Made by a program: the position numbers and the translations under genes
Part shown: positions 37,251-47,433 of the stretch, one piece after another
Numbering within the stretch: the stretch's first letter is position 1
Layout: every line of letters starts with the position of its first letter
NCBI RefSeq assembly: GCF_008831285.2
Contig: NC_045145.1
Coordinates: 15,888,040 to 15,952,039, forward strand
From: Nymphaea colorata
Lineage: Eukaryota > Streptophyta > Magnoliopsida > Nymphaeales > Nymphaeaceae
Reading direction: 5' to 3'
DNA length: 64,000 bases
The notes under the pieces: generated by a model
Told to the model about the DNA's origin: nothing
Database searches by the model: none
The model's input: the letters and a program-made list of their open reading frames with translations, nothing else

Positions 37251-39208
37251 AATTTTGGCAAAATAACAATAAAACGAACCCTTGCATAAATTTCCTGGTT
37301 GTGCCTCTGGTTGCATACTCCCTCTGCGATTTTTCGCTGCTATGATTTCTGGGATGGGATCTAACTTAAGAAACTCAAATGCAGCTTGAGTGATCAATTA
37401 AACTGATAACACTCCTCCCCAACTTTGATCTCTTTCTCCTTTGAAGGAGCATAAACTTGAATCAATCCGAGAGAATCAGCTTATAACTAGGGGGCAGCCT
37501 ACAGCCTAACGGTTCATAGCCCTACCTCTCATAAGTCACACGTATTGAAACAGAGATATTTACTTCATCGGTATCGCAGTCTGTTTTTCCACGTCTTTAT
37601 CCCGCACCGATCTTGGACCTCTGGTCTGATGGATCCCAACTCGCTCCTCCAACACTTTTGGTTGCAGATACAAAAAGGTTAAGAACCAAGACAATCAGCC
37701 ACTTAACAACTCCTTTATAAGTCCCTCAATATTTCTCATAATTTTAGATACAATATTAAACTTTTTCGAACTAGAGCATTATAATATGTTAGGAGGCAAT
37801 TCATGTTTCTTTAGTCAAACTGGATGGCTAAACTTAGATCATGAGGATGCAAATGGTTTCAACATAGGTGGAGGTTTTGTGGTTTTTTTCAGTACTCGGC
37901 TCAGTTCAGTGACTAAGGTTATGCAAATCAGTTCATTTTAGTCCCATTTATACACGGTTGCAGTTTCCACTAATCTTAAACCCTATCAGGTCAAACTTGG
38001 CAATGAAATTATGAACCTGAACCCGACCCTTTCTGCTTCCCCATAGATTGACCATGTTTTTTGCCTTCTTCCTCGAAAATTTTCGATAAGCTCAAACCAT
38101 TTCACATATTACGTGGGAACTTCTCATTCTGTTGACAGTAACGTGGGCTCGGCGGCAAGGAAGAAGACGATGACCAAGATATAAAACTGTCCGGACAAAC
38201 TTGCCCTACACGATTTGCTTCTTCTTAGAAACAGATTCAAAACTTTAAGATCGTTCAGTGCCCAAAATATGTATATTCCTCACATAACTTTGTTGGACAT
38301 TTCACATTTGTTTAATCAATCCTAATCAACTTGCTCATGAAGAAAAGAGTCATCACGTACAAAATGAATAGGACCAGAGATCCATCCAAAACTAAAAACT
38401 TGTTTAATCCAAAGTATTGTCACGGTATAAACACGAGAAGCTACATTTATTTTACTCGAAAAGAACAATATTGGCTTGATGTATAAGAAGACGGGCATGT
38501 GATGTCAGGGGGTATGGTCAATGGCATGACCATACGCTTAAGACCAACGACCATGATGTAATGAAGATAGGCGAGCTGAGTCAGAGTCCGATCAATCGTG
38601 TTCTACGAGACCAGATCTAGAACAAACTAAGCAAATCAATCCGATCTTATCCCATAATCTGGGCATTGAATCGGGTGCCATGGGATCTGGTTTTTTCTTA
38701 TTTTTAAGTTAGAAAATAAAAATTAATGCAAATTTATTAATTAAAAAATAAATAAAAACTGTTAAAACCCAACAAATATTGACAAAAAATTTAAGTACTT
38801 ACTTTATTAGTATTGCTTTTTATTCGGTTAGTTTCGTTAAATTGAATCGTCAAGGGGTTATGATTTAATTTTCTCCGCTAATAATGGCTCCGGCAAGAAA
38901 TATGAAATAGATTCAAATTTTTTATACCCAGAACTTGGCACTTGGCAGGGCGGCCGGCTGCCGATTCTTGAACTGGTTTTCGGGCCATCCTGACCCGAAA
39001 TCCGATCTTGCTGTTGCGTACGGGCAACCGGTTCGTGGCATGAAGGTGATTAGGAGATTTCGAAAGGGTAATCTGGGGAAAACGAAGCGCTTGCGCTCTT
39101 ATTTATGCGCCACCTTGGTGCTAGACCAAATCATTTTCTCTTTCTGTCTTTCACTTTCGTTATTCGCTTCCTCTCGTTCCTAAGCTTTCTTCCCCTCAGA
39201 AGACGAGC

Positions 39209-42200
39209 ATGGCCGCCAAGAAAAACCATCCCGTCTTCCTTCTTCTGCGCCTGCTGCTGCTCTCAATCATATCGATGAAGGTGGCAATGGCGGAAGTGGT
39301 GACCCCGCCGCTGCTGCCGTACAAGAACCCAACCCTCCCCGTCGAAGCACGCGTCAACGACCTCCTCTCCCGGATGACTCTCGCTGAGAAGATCGGCCAG
39401 ATGACGCAGATTGACCGCTCCGTCGCCTCACCCGCTGTTCTCCGCTCCCAGTTCATCGGTTCTCTCTCTCTCTCTCTCTCTCTTTGCCTCTCGCTGAGGG
39501 ATGAAGATCGTGTCAGAAAAATGGATGATGATCTTTCTTGTGCTTTCTTTTTGTTCAGGGAGCGTTCTGAACGGAGGAGGGAGCAACCCGGCAGAGGATG
39601 CCACGCCGGAGATGTGGGCGGATATGATCGACGGCTTCCAGGAGTCTGCGATGGACACGCGACTGGGGATCCCTGTCATCTACGGCACCGACGCCGTCCA
39701 CGGCCATAACAACGTCGTCGGAGCTACCGTCTTCCCTCACAACGTTGGCCTCGGCGCGGCAAGGTGAGGCGCGGGAAAAAGAATCCGAAACGGACTATTT
39801 CCGTTATTGTCCCTGGCCATATAAAATATTATCGACGAAGCTGTTCATGTCGTCGAACTAACTAAGGGCATCCTCGTAATTGTGATGCTTTTTCTTCTCT
39901 TCACAGGGATAAAGACCTCATGAGGAGGATAGGGATCGCAACGGCGCTTGAGCTCCGGGCAACCGGAATCCCGTACACATTTGCTCCTTGTCTTGCGGTA
40001 AGAAACTAAGAAATTCTCTCTTCTTTCTTCTGATATCTGTCCCTTTAGATTTCAAGAAAGAAACTAAATTAGTTCACAAGCTTTCGGTTCTTTGCTTGAA
40101 AATGTGCCCATGATTAACAACGCCTTGTAAAAACGAGTGGCCCCTTTTATTTGTTACCGCCTGTGACGTTTTTACTCCAGAAATCTGCTCCACTTCTCGC
40201 AATTCTGAAATTTTTCTGCAGCATGCTTGTTCTGTTCTTTTCATTTTGATCTTTATATCTTTTTCCTTGCCTCTTACTTTCTTAAGTCAGCTTAAGGCTT
40301 AGGAAATCCTGACCTCTGACTTCCACGTTTGGTTGTAGCACTTATTAACTGAAAGGAATTGGAAAGGTCATAGGAAATCCTGACCTCTGACTTCCACGTT
40401 TGGTTGTAGCACTTATTAACTCAAAGGGAAGTATGCCCCTTTTAGAAGATCCTTGCTTTGGTTTCCCTCAATATGCCAGACATTTTTAGTTGATCATTCC
40501 AATCCGGTCTCCGAAAGGGTTTTTTTGTTCTCTCTTGAGTCTTGAGAGCTTATAGTTGCGGCCCCCATCCATGAGAAGGCTGCTTCTTGTGAGAGGAGAT
40601 TTGTTCCCTTACTAGACAAACGAGGCGCTTACGCATTGGACGATTGGAACCATAGCGCCTCCTCCTATGTTTACGAACCTACAAGTTATTCTTAAAATAA
40701 AAGCCATAAAAAGTGACTCGTCATTTCAATAGCGCCTAGATTGTTGCAAGTCTCAAGCCAGGAATGATCATGAGGCTGGACAGAGAGGAGGGGTCAACCT
40801 AAAGAGTTTTACATGCTAAAAGCCTGTCAATATACATAAATAAAAACAATTATCCTCCATTTCTTTCAATCTTCAGTTAAATGCTGGCAATCCAGAATAT
40901 TGTTCCATACACATATTTGCATGGTTCACGCGCTAGCAGAGCTACTTGTGGGCTGTGCCCACACCAGTTCGGTGTAATTTGGACTGAGGTCCGGCCATAT
41001 GTGGTGCCTGTGTCTATCTCGATAATAAACATGGAGTCTGTCTATTTCATGTGAAGACTCTCGAATTTCATCTAAAACGGTGTTGATTTCCGCTAAAACA
41101 GAAGCTTCACGGATAAATGATTGGCCCAAATGGCATTAAAATTAGAGTGTGTGTGGCGTCCGCCGGCAACGAGTTCAGCTAATGTTTGTTTTCTCGTGCT
41201 GGCTGAAATAATGTAGACACTGCCACTAGGTAAGAATATGGAAACTTTGGTTTTTTCTGCAACATGTTTTTAAATGGACCCTACATTTGGCCCCAGGTTT
41301 TCTTGGCTCCCTGCAGAGAGCGAACCTGTTTATATGCGCGTGCACAAAATAATTCTCCATAGCTCCTTCCTCCCACAGGAGAGCCAATCCGAGGGGCCCT
41401 TGGGGACACTTAGCCCATCCTTTTCTGCTGACTAGAAGGACCCCTTAATTCCTTTGATACATCCAGATGTGTGTAAATTTCTCAAAAGGCCCCTGGTTGA
41501 CCGGATTGTTTTTTATTGTTGGTTTGTGCCTTGTAGGTGTGCAGGGACCCGAGATGGGGACGGTGCTACGAAAGCTACAGTGAAGATACGGAGGTAGTGA
41601 GGAGTATGGCGGAGATCATAATTGGTCTTCAAGGCTCTCCACCATCTGGCCACCCCAGAGGATACCCTTTCATAGCTCAAGGAGGGTAATGTTGATCTAT
41701 CCCTAGCCTTCTCGACGTTGTTGTCGGTGGTTCTCATGGCTTGGCTTGGACAAAGTTAACCAGGAGGGGCTTTTAGGACCATGCCTACGGCAACCGGGTC
41801 GAATAGGATGAGATCGTCTTTTTTTCTCCATTAGGCAAGTGGCATTAGAGGGCCCAATGAAAAAAAGTTAATATCCGATTAATAGATCACATCAGATTTG
41901 GATTTAAGAAATGACATTTGATCGGATTTAGATTTGATCGTTTGATCAAATTCGAATTTCGATTCGAATCAGATTTATTTTTAAATAAGTTTCTATATTC
42001 AATGCTTTTACATTTTGAACGGCTAGATTCGGTTCAAAATTTGGGTCCCATTTCAAATGTAAATGTAAAAATTGGATTCAGATTTGGATATAACTTTTCA
42101 ATCTTCTTATTTGAATCCGAATTCGAATTTGAACATCTGAATAACCAAACCGAGAGTCTATCTGATTTGAATCTTACCCATTGGCATTCTTATAAGAAAA

Positions 42201-44253
42201 TTCATGAAATTCAGCTGATTCCATAAATTCATTGTCATCTTGAAAACAAAGTGCAGCCCCTGGGTCCCTCCCCATATTGTTGAACCCGGTCAGGAAATTT
42301 TCTGATTTTTCCCGTGAATCATACGTAGAAAGTTTTAGGGCCTGACTTTTGCAGCTCAAGATAATGAAAAATGTTGAGGTGGAAAAGAAATTCAATACTT
42401 TTCCAGCACTAAAGGAAACCAATATCAAAGTTTGCTGTCAAGCTTATGTTTGTATGGACAATTGTTGACACAGAACCACACAAATTGCTTGTTTATATGT
42501 TAGTGTCTCATAGCCATTTGCGTACTTATTTTCTTATTTACATATTGGTGTCCCTTAATTTGAAAGGACGGCCTTTCACACAGATATTTATATCTTCACA
42601 AGTGCTACTAAAGGAAGTGTGGGTATGCAGCCTCACACGCTTTTCACCCTTTTTCTAACGCAACCATGAAAATCACTTGAGATGGTAGGGTTCAATTTTC
42701 TCTTCTGTCCTGACAAAGGAGCCGGTCCTTGAACTCAATTCAAGGAGAACCGGTTTCCTTCCCACATGATGAAAGAAAAGGCCAAGGGACTTTGGATCTA
42801 AAAAAACAGGTCCCGCCCCATAAAGAAGAGAATAAAATGTGCATTCATAAGCGAGTGAGACGATGGCAGTTGCATACCGATAAGACTAGTCCTTAGTCTC
42901 TCTGTTGCAACCTAGCTCCCTACCTACAACGCTCCATGGTTCTTTTATGCATAATTGGGAAGTTTTCATTTCTTTATGGGGACGAAAGATCTGCTATTCC
43001 ACCATCTCTCTCCGCCGTCCAATTAGTTACGTTACTGTCGGCAGGATCTGCTGACGAATAGAAAGAGGTCAAAACTTTTTGCCGGTAGACAAGACCTTTC
43101 GAGCAGCGTTGTAGTGTGTTCGGGGCCCAATACCTACTGAACAGTTCCACCCTTTACAAGCCAACCCGTGAACATCACACGATCGTGTGTGTGACGTGCA
43201 TTTTCATCTTTTCAGAAAAGACAATTTTCTAATTTGTCTTTACAGATATTCTTGTTTTTCCCATGATAGTTCAATTATTTCAGCCTCCAAACCCAAGGCT
43301 CTGGGGCCTTTTGTGTCATTTTTTCTTTTCCTTGAGAGTCTATGGTCATTATTATTTAATATTCTATTATAGTTGGTAAGCTTGATGAATTAGTAAATGT
43401 ATGGTTGTCAGAATGTAACATTCTAATTACGTACTTTTTCATGCAATCCTGGCTTGCGGACAGGAGTTTCTAGTATTTAAAGGTCACCTTGTAATCATGA
43501 AGTTCCACTGTTTCGAGGTTTTCGCTTTTCAGGAACAAAAATGAAATGATACATATAGTATATGTTTATAAATGCTAATGTTATTTAATCATATTTTTAA
43601 TTATTTTTAGTTTTTGTTGAATGCAATTTTGATGTTAAAAGAATAATTTCTTTATTAAAAATGAAAAGCACCTGTATCGCCTCTGGCGTTCGTTTGAATG
43701 CCAGCCACATGATGAACCTGGACTACTCAAAATGGAAATGAGTTCCTAAGAGTTAAAAACAGAACCTCGGCTTAGTTCAGAGATTAATCTTCAGATAAAA
43801 TTTGATTCTTTCTTACCATAAGACAACAGTCTAGTTTGAGGGTGAAACTTTCCAAAAGAAAGACAAACATGCAGTGCAGCCTGCAGGATGGACCTTAGCA
43901 TGCAGGCTTTCTTCAAAATCATATACTGTCTAGATATTAAACACAGGCTATTCTTCACGAAATGAAGCGCTCACGGTGGAAGGATTTTATTGTTTCTGTT
44001 GGGGAGCAGCAACAGCGTGGCGGCGTGTGCTAAGCATTTCACCGGCGACGGTGGGACGGTGAGGGGCATCAACGAGAACAATACGATAGCAAGCTACCCG
44101 GAGCTCTTTCACGTTCACATCAAGCCGTACCTCGATGCCGTCGCCATGGGTGTCTCCACGGTCATGGTCTCCTATTCGAGCTGGAACGGCGTCAAGATGC
44201 ACGCCAATCCCTACCTCCTCACCAGGGTCCTCAAACAAGAAATAGGCTTCCAG

Positions 44254-44292
<39 letters not shown>

Positions 44293-46861
44293 GTACATGT
44301 TGCTTTGACATCTTTGATTGTAAAATTTCGAGTACGGTTTTTATTTTTGTGGATTAGAACTGTATATTTTAATTGCTGATGACTTAATTTTTTAAATCTT
44401 ATACGATCAGAGTTAAAAGCAAACAATCTGTTTAGGCTAAACTATTATTTTTTCAAAACTTGGTAAGGGGCCATACGGGTGTTTTTTTTAGGTAGCATTT
44501 GGATGACACTTTTTGCGAACACTGTTTTGTGAAAACCATGTTTTGCCAAAAAGGATTTTTAAGCAATTTCCGAAAACTGGTTTTGGCATTTATGTGGCAT
44601 GTCAAAAACTTAATTTTTTCGAAAGGCCGCTCTTCGTTAAAAATGAGTTTTTGACAAAAATGAGTTTTTCAGAAGCCCATTTTTTAGATTACCCAAACAA
44701 CCCTAAAGCTGCACCCAGTCTTGGGTTGTCATCCAAACAGCCCTAAAATGGTTTTTTCAATGGCATGTTTAAATTAGATTCTTTCTGCATTCAAACACCG
44801 TTTGTCACCTACTGAACACGTGATGCACGCCGCATCGAACCACATAAAGCTTATAATTCTTGTGATGAGTTTAGTTTGTTCCAGCTTGAGTTGGCTTGAG
44901 CTTGGCTCCGATGAAAACCGCTGAGCTCAATCTCGAGCCAAGCTTGAACTCGTATGTAGCTTCTCAATGAAAGTTCGAACTTGGCTTGAGCTAGGCTAGG
45001 CTCAGCTGAAGTCAGCCTGAAACAAAAATATTTTTTGTATTTTTATGTAGACGAGTAAACTCATACATATCCTCCAGTGTGTTACAGTGATTTTTAATTA
45101 GTACCGGTATGTTGCTTATGGAGAGCCTAACCGACTTAAATGAGATTGAGTCTGGGTTGCTCAAAGCCCTGAGTTCGTTAGCTAATAGTGTCTCGCCTGT
45201 ATGCTTGAACTCTTTCTACAAGTCAGGCTCCGGCCTACCCCTTTGTTACGCCCTTGCTGATGACTATAAGCTCCACCTTTTTTTTTTAAAGGTGAACTTA
45301 GCATGTTTTCTTTTCTTTACAACTCATCTTTTTTTTTTTGTGATGTATTTGATATCTAAAAGCTTTTTGAAACCATTTTGGGATGTTTTTGCCATCTAAA
45401 AGCTATCATTTTAAACAACATTGTTCTTGCATACGTTTAGTCCATATAAGATTCACTTTATTTTTGGCAAATGTTTAAAAAAAAAAAAGTGCACCTGGCC
45501 ACCAAACGGCTCCTTTAGTGTAAAATTATAAAAGTAAGGTTTTATGAGGATTATTACTGAATCCAAATGCTGTTGGTGCTGCGTTGACATCTACTTTTCA
45601 TCTGCAATCACCTTGTAATAAATGTTTCCATCGGGAGCAGGGGTTTCTGATCTCCGACTGGGAGGGCGTTGATCGGATAACCAGCCCACCAGGTCGGGAC
45701 TACAAGACCAGTGTCCTAGCAGCCATCATCGCCGGGATCGACATGATTATGGTTCCTTACGACTATGTGCGCTTCATAGGAGATGTCACCGATCTGGTGG
45801 CTGAGGGCCGAATCCCAATGAGCCGCATCGACGACGCAGTCAGCCGGATACTCAGGGTCAAGTTCGTTGCCGGTTTGTTTGAACAGCCCCGGGCGAATCG
45901 AACCCTCTTGAACCAAGTCGGGCACAAGGTAAGCACCAGAGGATCCCGCTTCCCTATTGGAAATTCAGCAAGGAAATGCAGTGACGTCCTTAATTGATCT
46001 TGGAAATGTATCATGCAGGACCACCGGGAGCTGGCTAGGGAGGCAGTAAGGAAGAGCCTGGTTCTGCTGAAGAACGGGAAGAACAAGCCCATGCTGCCCC
46101 TTAGCAGGAAAGCACCAAGGATTCTGGTTGCGGGGACGCACGCCCACGACGTCGGTTATCAGTGTGGTGGATGGACGGTCTCCTGGCAGGGCGGCAGCGG
46201 CAACACCACCAGCGGTAATTAAGCCCCTTCCTCTGACCTGTTATGAGTTTGGTCCTGGTTCCTTTTAAGCTCTCATCTCGCTGCCATTTTCCCTGTCTCA
46301 GGGACGACCATCTTGGAAGGTATAAAGGAAGCGGTAAGCAAGCGGACGGAAGTGGTCTACGAGCAACGGCCGAATGAAGCCTTCTTCAGGAACGCCAAGA
46401 ACTTCTCCTACGCCATCGTGGTGGTAGGGGAGCTCCCCTATGCCGAGACGGACGGCGACGATCCCAACCTGGTGCTGCCGCTCGGTGGCGACAAGATCAT
46501 CGAAGACGTTTGCTCGAGAATTCGGTGCCTCGTGATCTTGATCTCCGGGCGGCCCCTCGTCGTGGAGCCGTACTTGGACTCCATCGACGCGCTGGTGGCC
46601 GCTTGGCTACCCGGCAGCGAGGCAGGACCAGGTATAGCGGACGTCATCTTCGGTAAGTACGACTTCCAGGGGAAACTGCCCAGAACGTGGTTCCGTCGGG
46701 TCGATCAGCTGCCCATGAACGTGGACGACGCGCACTACGACCCGCTCTTCCCCTTCGGCTTCGGCCTCAGAATGAAGGTCCGGTCACGGCACCCTTCCCC
46801 CGACGGCATCTCCTTTTCTTCTACAGCAGCGTCGTCTTCTTCTTTCTTTCCTTCTTATTGA
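39209..46861 (+). CDS. Secreted family 3 glycoside hydrolase, beta-D-glucan exohydrolase / beta-glucosidase type
   Basis: Eight exons: 39209-39458, 39559-39763, 39907-39997, 41537-41685, 44010-44253, 45641-45928, 46019-46214, 46302-46861; 1983 nt, 660 aa. Residues 1 to about 28 form a signal peptide (Leu-rich core, AMA at the end), so the enzyme should enter the wall or apoplast. The GH3 N-terminal barrel shows [56 protein letters not shown] and ISDWEG, whose Asp319 is the family nucleophile. The second domain carries LVLLKNG and [10 protein letters not shown], where Glu523 (or Glu518) is the likely acid/base. Barley ExoI is the relative I recall; it removes glucose from non-reducing ends of beta-glucans. 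The C-terminus after FGFGL is a Ser-rich tail unlike it. The exon 5 acceptor is a tandem AGCAG, so 44007 is an alternative start adding one Ser. Exact substrate is not determinable. Confidence 0.92.
39461..39482. repeat. (TC)11 microsatellite abutting the GH3 intron 1 donor
   Basis: The tract starts immediately after the donor GT (exon end at 39458), so the 5' splice site reads G|GTTCTCTCTC in place of the GTAAGT-like consensus. Confidence 0.95.
40300..40430. repeat. 71-bp-period tandem duplication in GH3 intron 3
   Basis: The phrase TAGGAAATCCTGACCTCTGA begins at 40300 and again at 40371. About 53 bp through CACTTATTAACT is identical in both copies, separated by an 18-bp stretch unique to the first. 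It is recent, as there is almost no divergence. Confidence 0.93.
41870..42200. repeat. GGATTTGAATTTGAA-type dispersed repeat, copy 2, in GH3 intron 4
   Basis: This stretch of the 2.3-kb intron is built from 'gatttggattt', 'aattcgaatttcgattcgaatc' and 'gaatccgaattcgaatttgaac' phrases, and ends 'gatttgaatcttacccattggca'. It matches the wording of copies at 36990-37250 and 57500-57872. Confidence 0.5.
44256..44289. repeat. (TC)17 microsatellite abutting the GH3 intron 5 donor
   Basis: Again the tract follows directly on the donor GT (exon end 44253), giving CAG|GTTCTCTCTC. It is the second such arrangement in this gene. Confidence 0.95.
44487..44747. mobile_element. hAT-MITE-like element in GH3 intron 5
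   Basis: The left end TTTAGGTAGCATTTGGATGACA and the right end TGTCATCCAAACAGCCCTAAA (about 44727-44747) are imperfect inverted repeats sharing TTTGGATGACA. They bound about 261 bp with no coding capacity but internal repeated phrases such as 'aaaatgagtttttgacaaaaatgagttttt'. 'Grows into TTTGGATGACA' ends are common in plant non-autonomous hAT-like elements, as I recall. The target-site duplication is obscured by flanking T runs. Confidence 0.55.
44870..45250. repeat. Degenerate AGCTCGAGC-type dispersed repeat in GH3 intron 5
   Basis: Contains 'ttgagcttggctccgatg', 'gagctcaatctcgagccaagcttgaactcg' and 'ttggcttgagctaggctaggctcagctg', the same vocabulary as 1-500. It continues less clearly to about 45250. 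Confidence 0.5.
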
Positions 46862-47232
46862 TATGGTAACCGTCGTTTGTAAAGGTCATTTTTTCTGGGC
46901 TCCTTGTGCCAATCGTTGCATAAATGTGGCCCATTTGTTTGTGGCTGCTTCGCGCTGTGGACAAAATTTGTTACGAGTCGGGAGATAATGATGTGTACTT
47001 ACTAGTTATGGTAATGTGTCTTATATGCTCTAGTTACCAGAGCAGACGTATACTGCCTGCTATTTGTATCGCATATTTTGAAGCTAAAGATTGGAGAGGG
47101 GTTTACTACACGTGGCCTGGATGCAGGTTTGTAATCCAGGCCCCAACGCCACGTGAACCATCTTTTTCATTGCTTTTTTTCATGGTGATCAGAGCATATA
47201 CAAACAGCGGGGTTTTATTTTCCTTATTAATC

Positions 47233-47433
47233 AATGGCCTCCACTCCATCAGGTAACATCCACATTGAATATTTCCAACTTAGTTTCATTGAACTTAAAC
47301 CTAACATCCACATTGAATATTTCCAATGGCCTCCACTCCATCAGGTAACATCCACATTGAATATTTCCAACTTAGTTTCATTGAACTTAAACCTAATTGA
47401 ATATTTCCAACTTTGTTTCATTGAACTTAAACC
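47233..47433. repeat. Tandem repeat, 92-bp period with a partial third copy
   Basis: The phrase AATGGCCTCCACTCCATCAG starts at 47233 and 47325. 'ATTGAATATTTCCAACTTAG' and 'TTTCATTGAACTTAAACC' recur three times in all, the third copy being partial (about 47391-47433). The nested structure suggests slippage between shorter internal 'ACATCCACATTGAATATTTCCAA' units. Confidence 0.9.

Larger units (their letters stand above)
34788..39208. other. 3' flank of SOS1 and spacer before the GH3 gene
   Basis: 34788 to about 35680 is probably SOS1 3' UTR and flank. A 57-bp tandem duplication lies at 35794-35907. An AT-rich GGATTTGAATTTGAA-type repeat lies at about 36990-37250. A perfect 9-bp hairpin (GTATGGTCA / TGACCATAC, 6-nt loop) sits at 38512-38535. 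A TATA-like TTATTTATG at about 39099-39107, 102 bp before the GH3 ATG, may be its core promoter. I see no protein gene on either strand. Confidence 0.5.

Noticed and set aside
41686-44009. Possible extra exons inside the 2.3-kb GH3 intron 4
   Set aside because: Exons 4 and 5 join in frame and conserved residues continue directly ([15 protein letters not shown]), leaving nothing missing.
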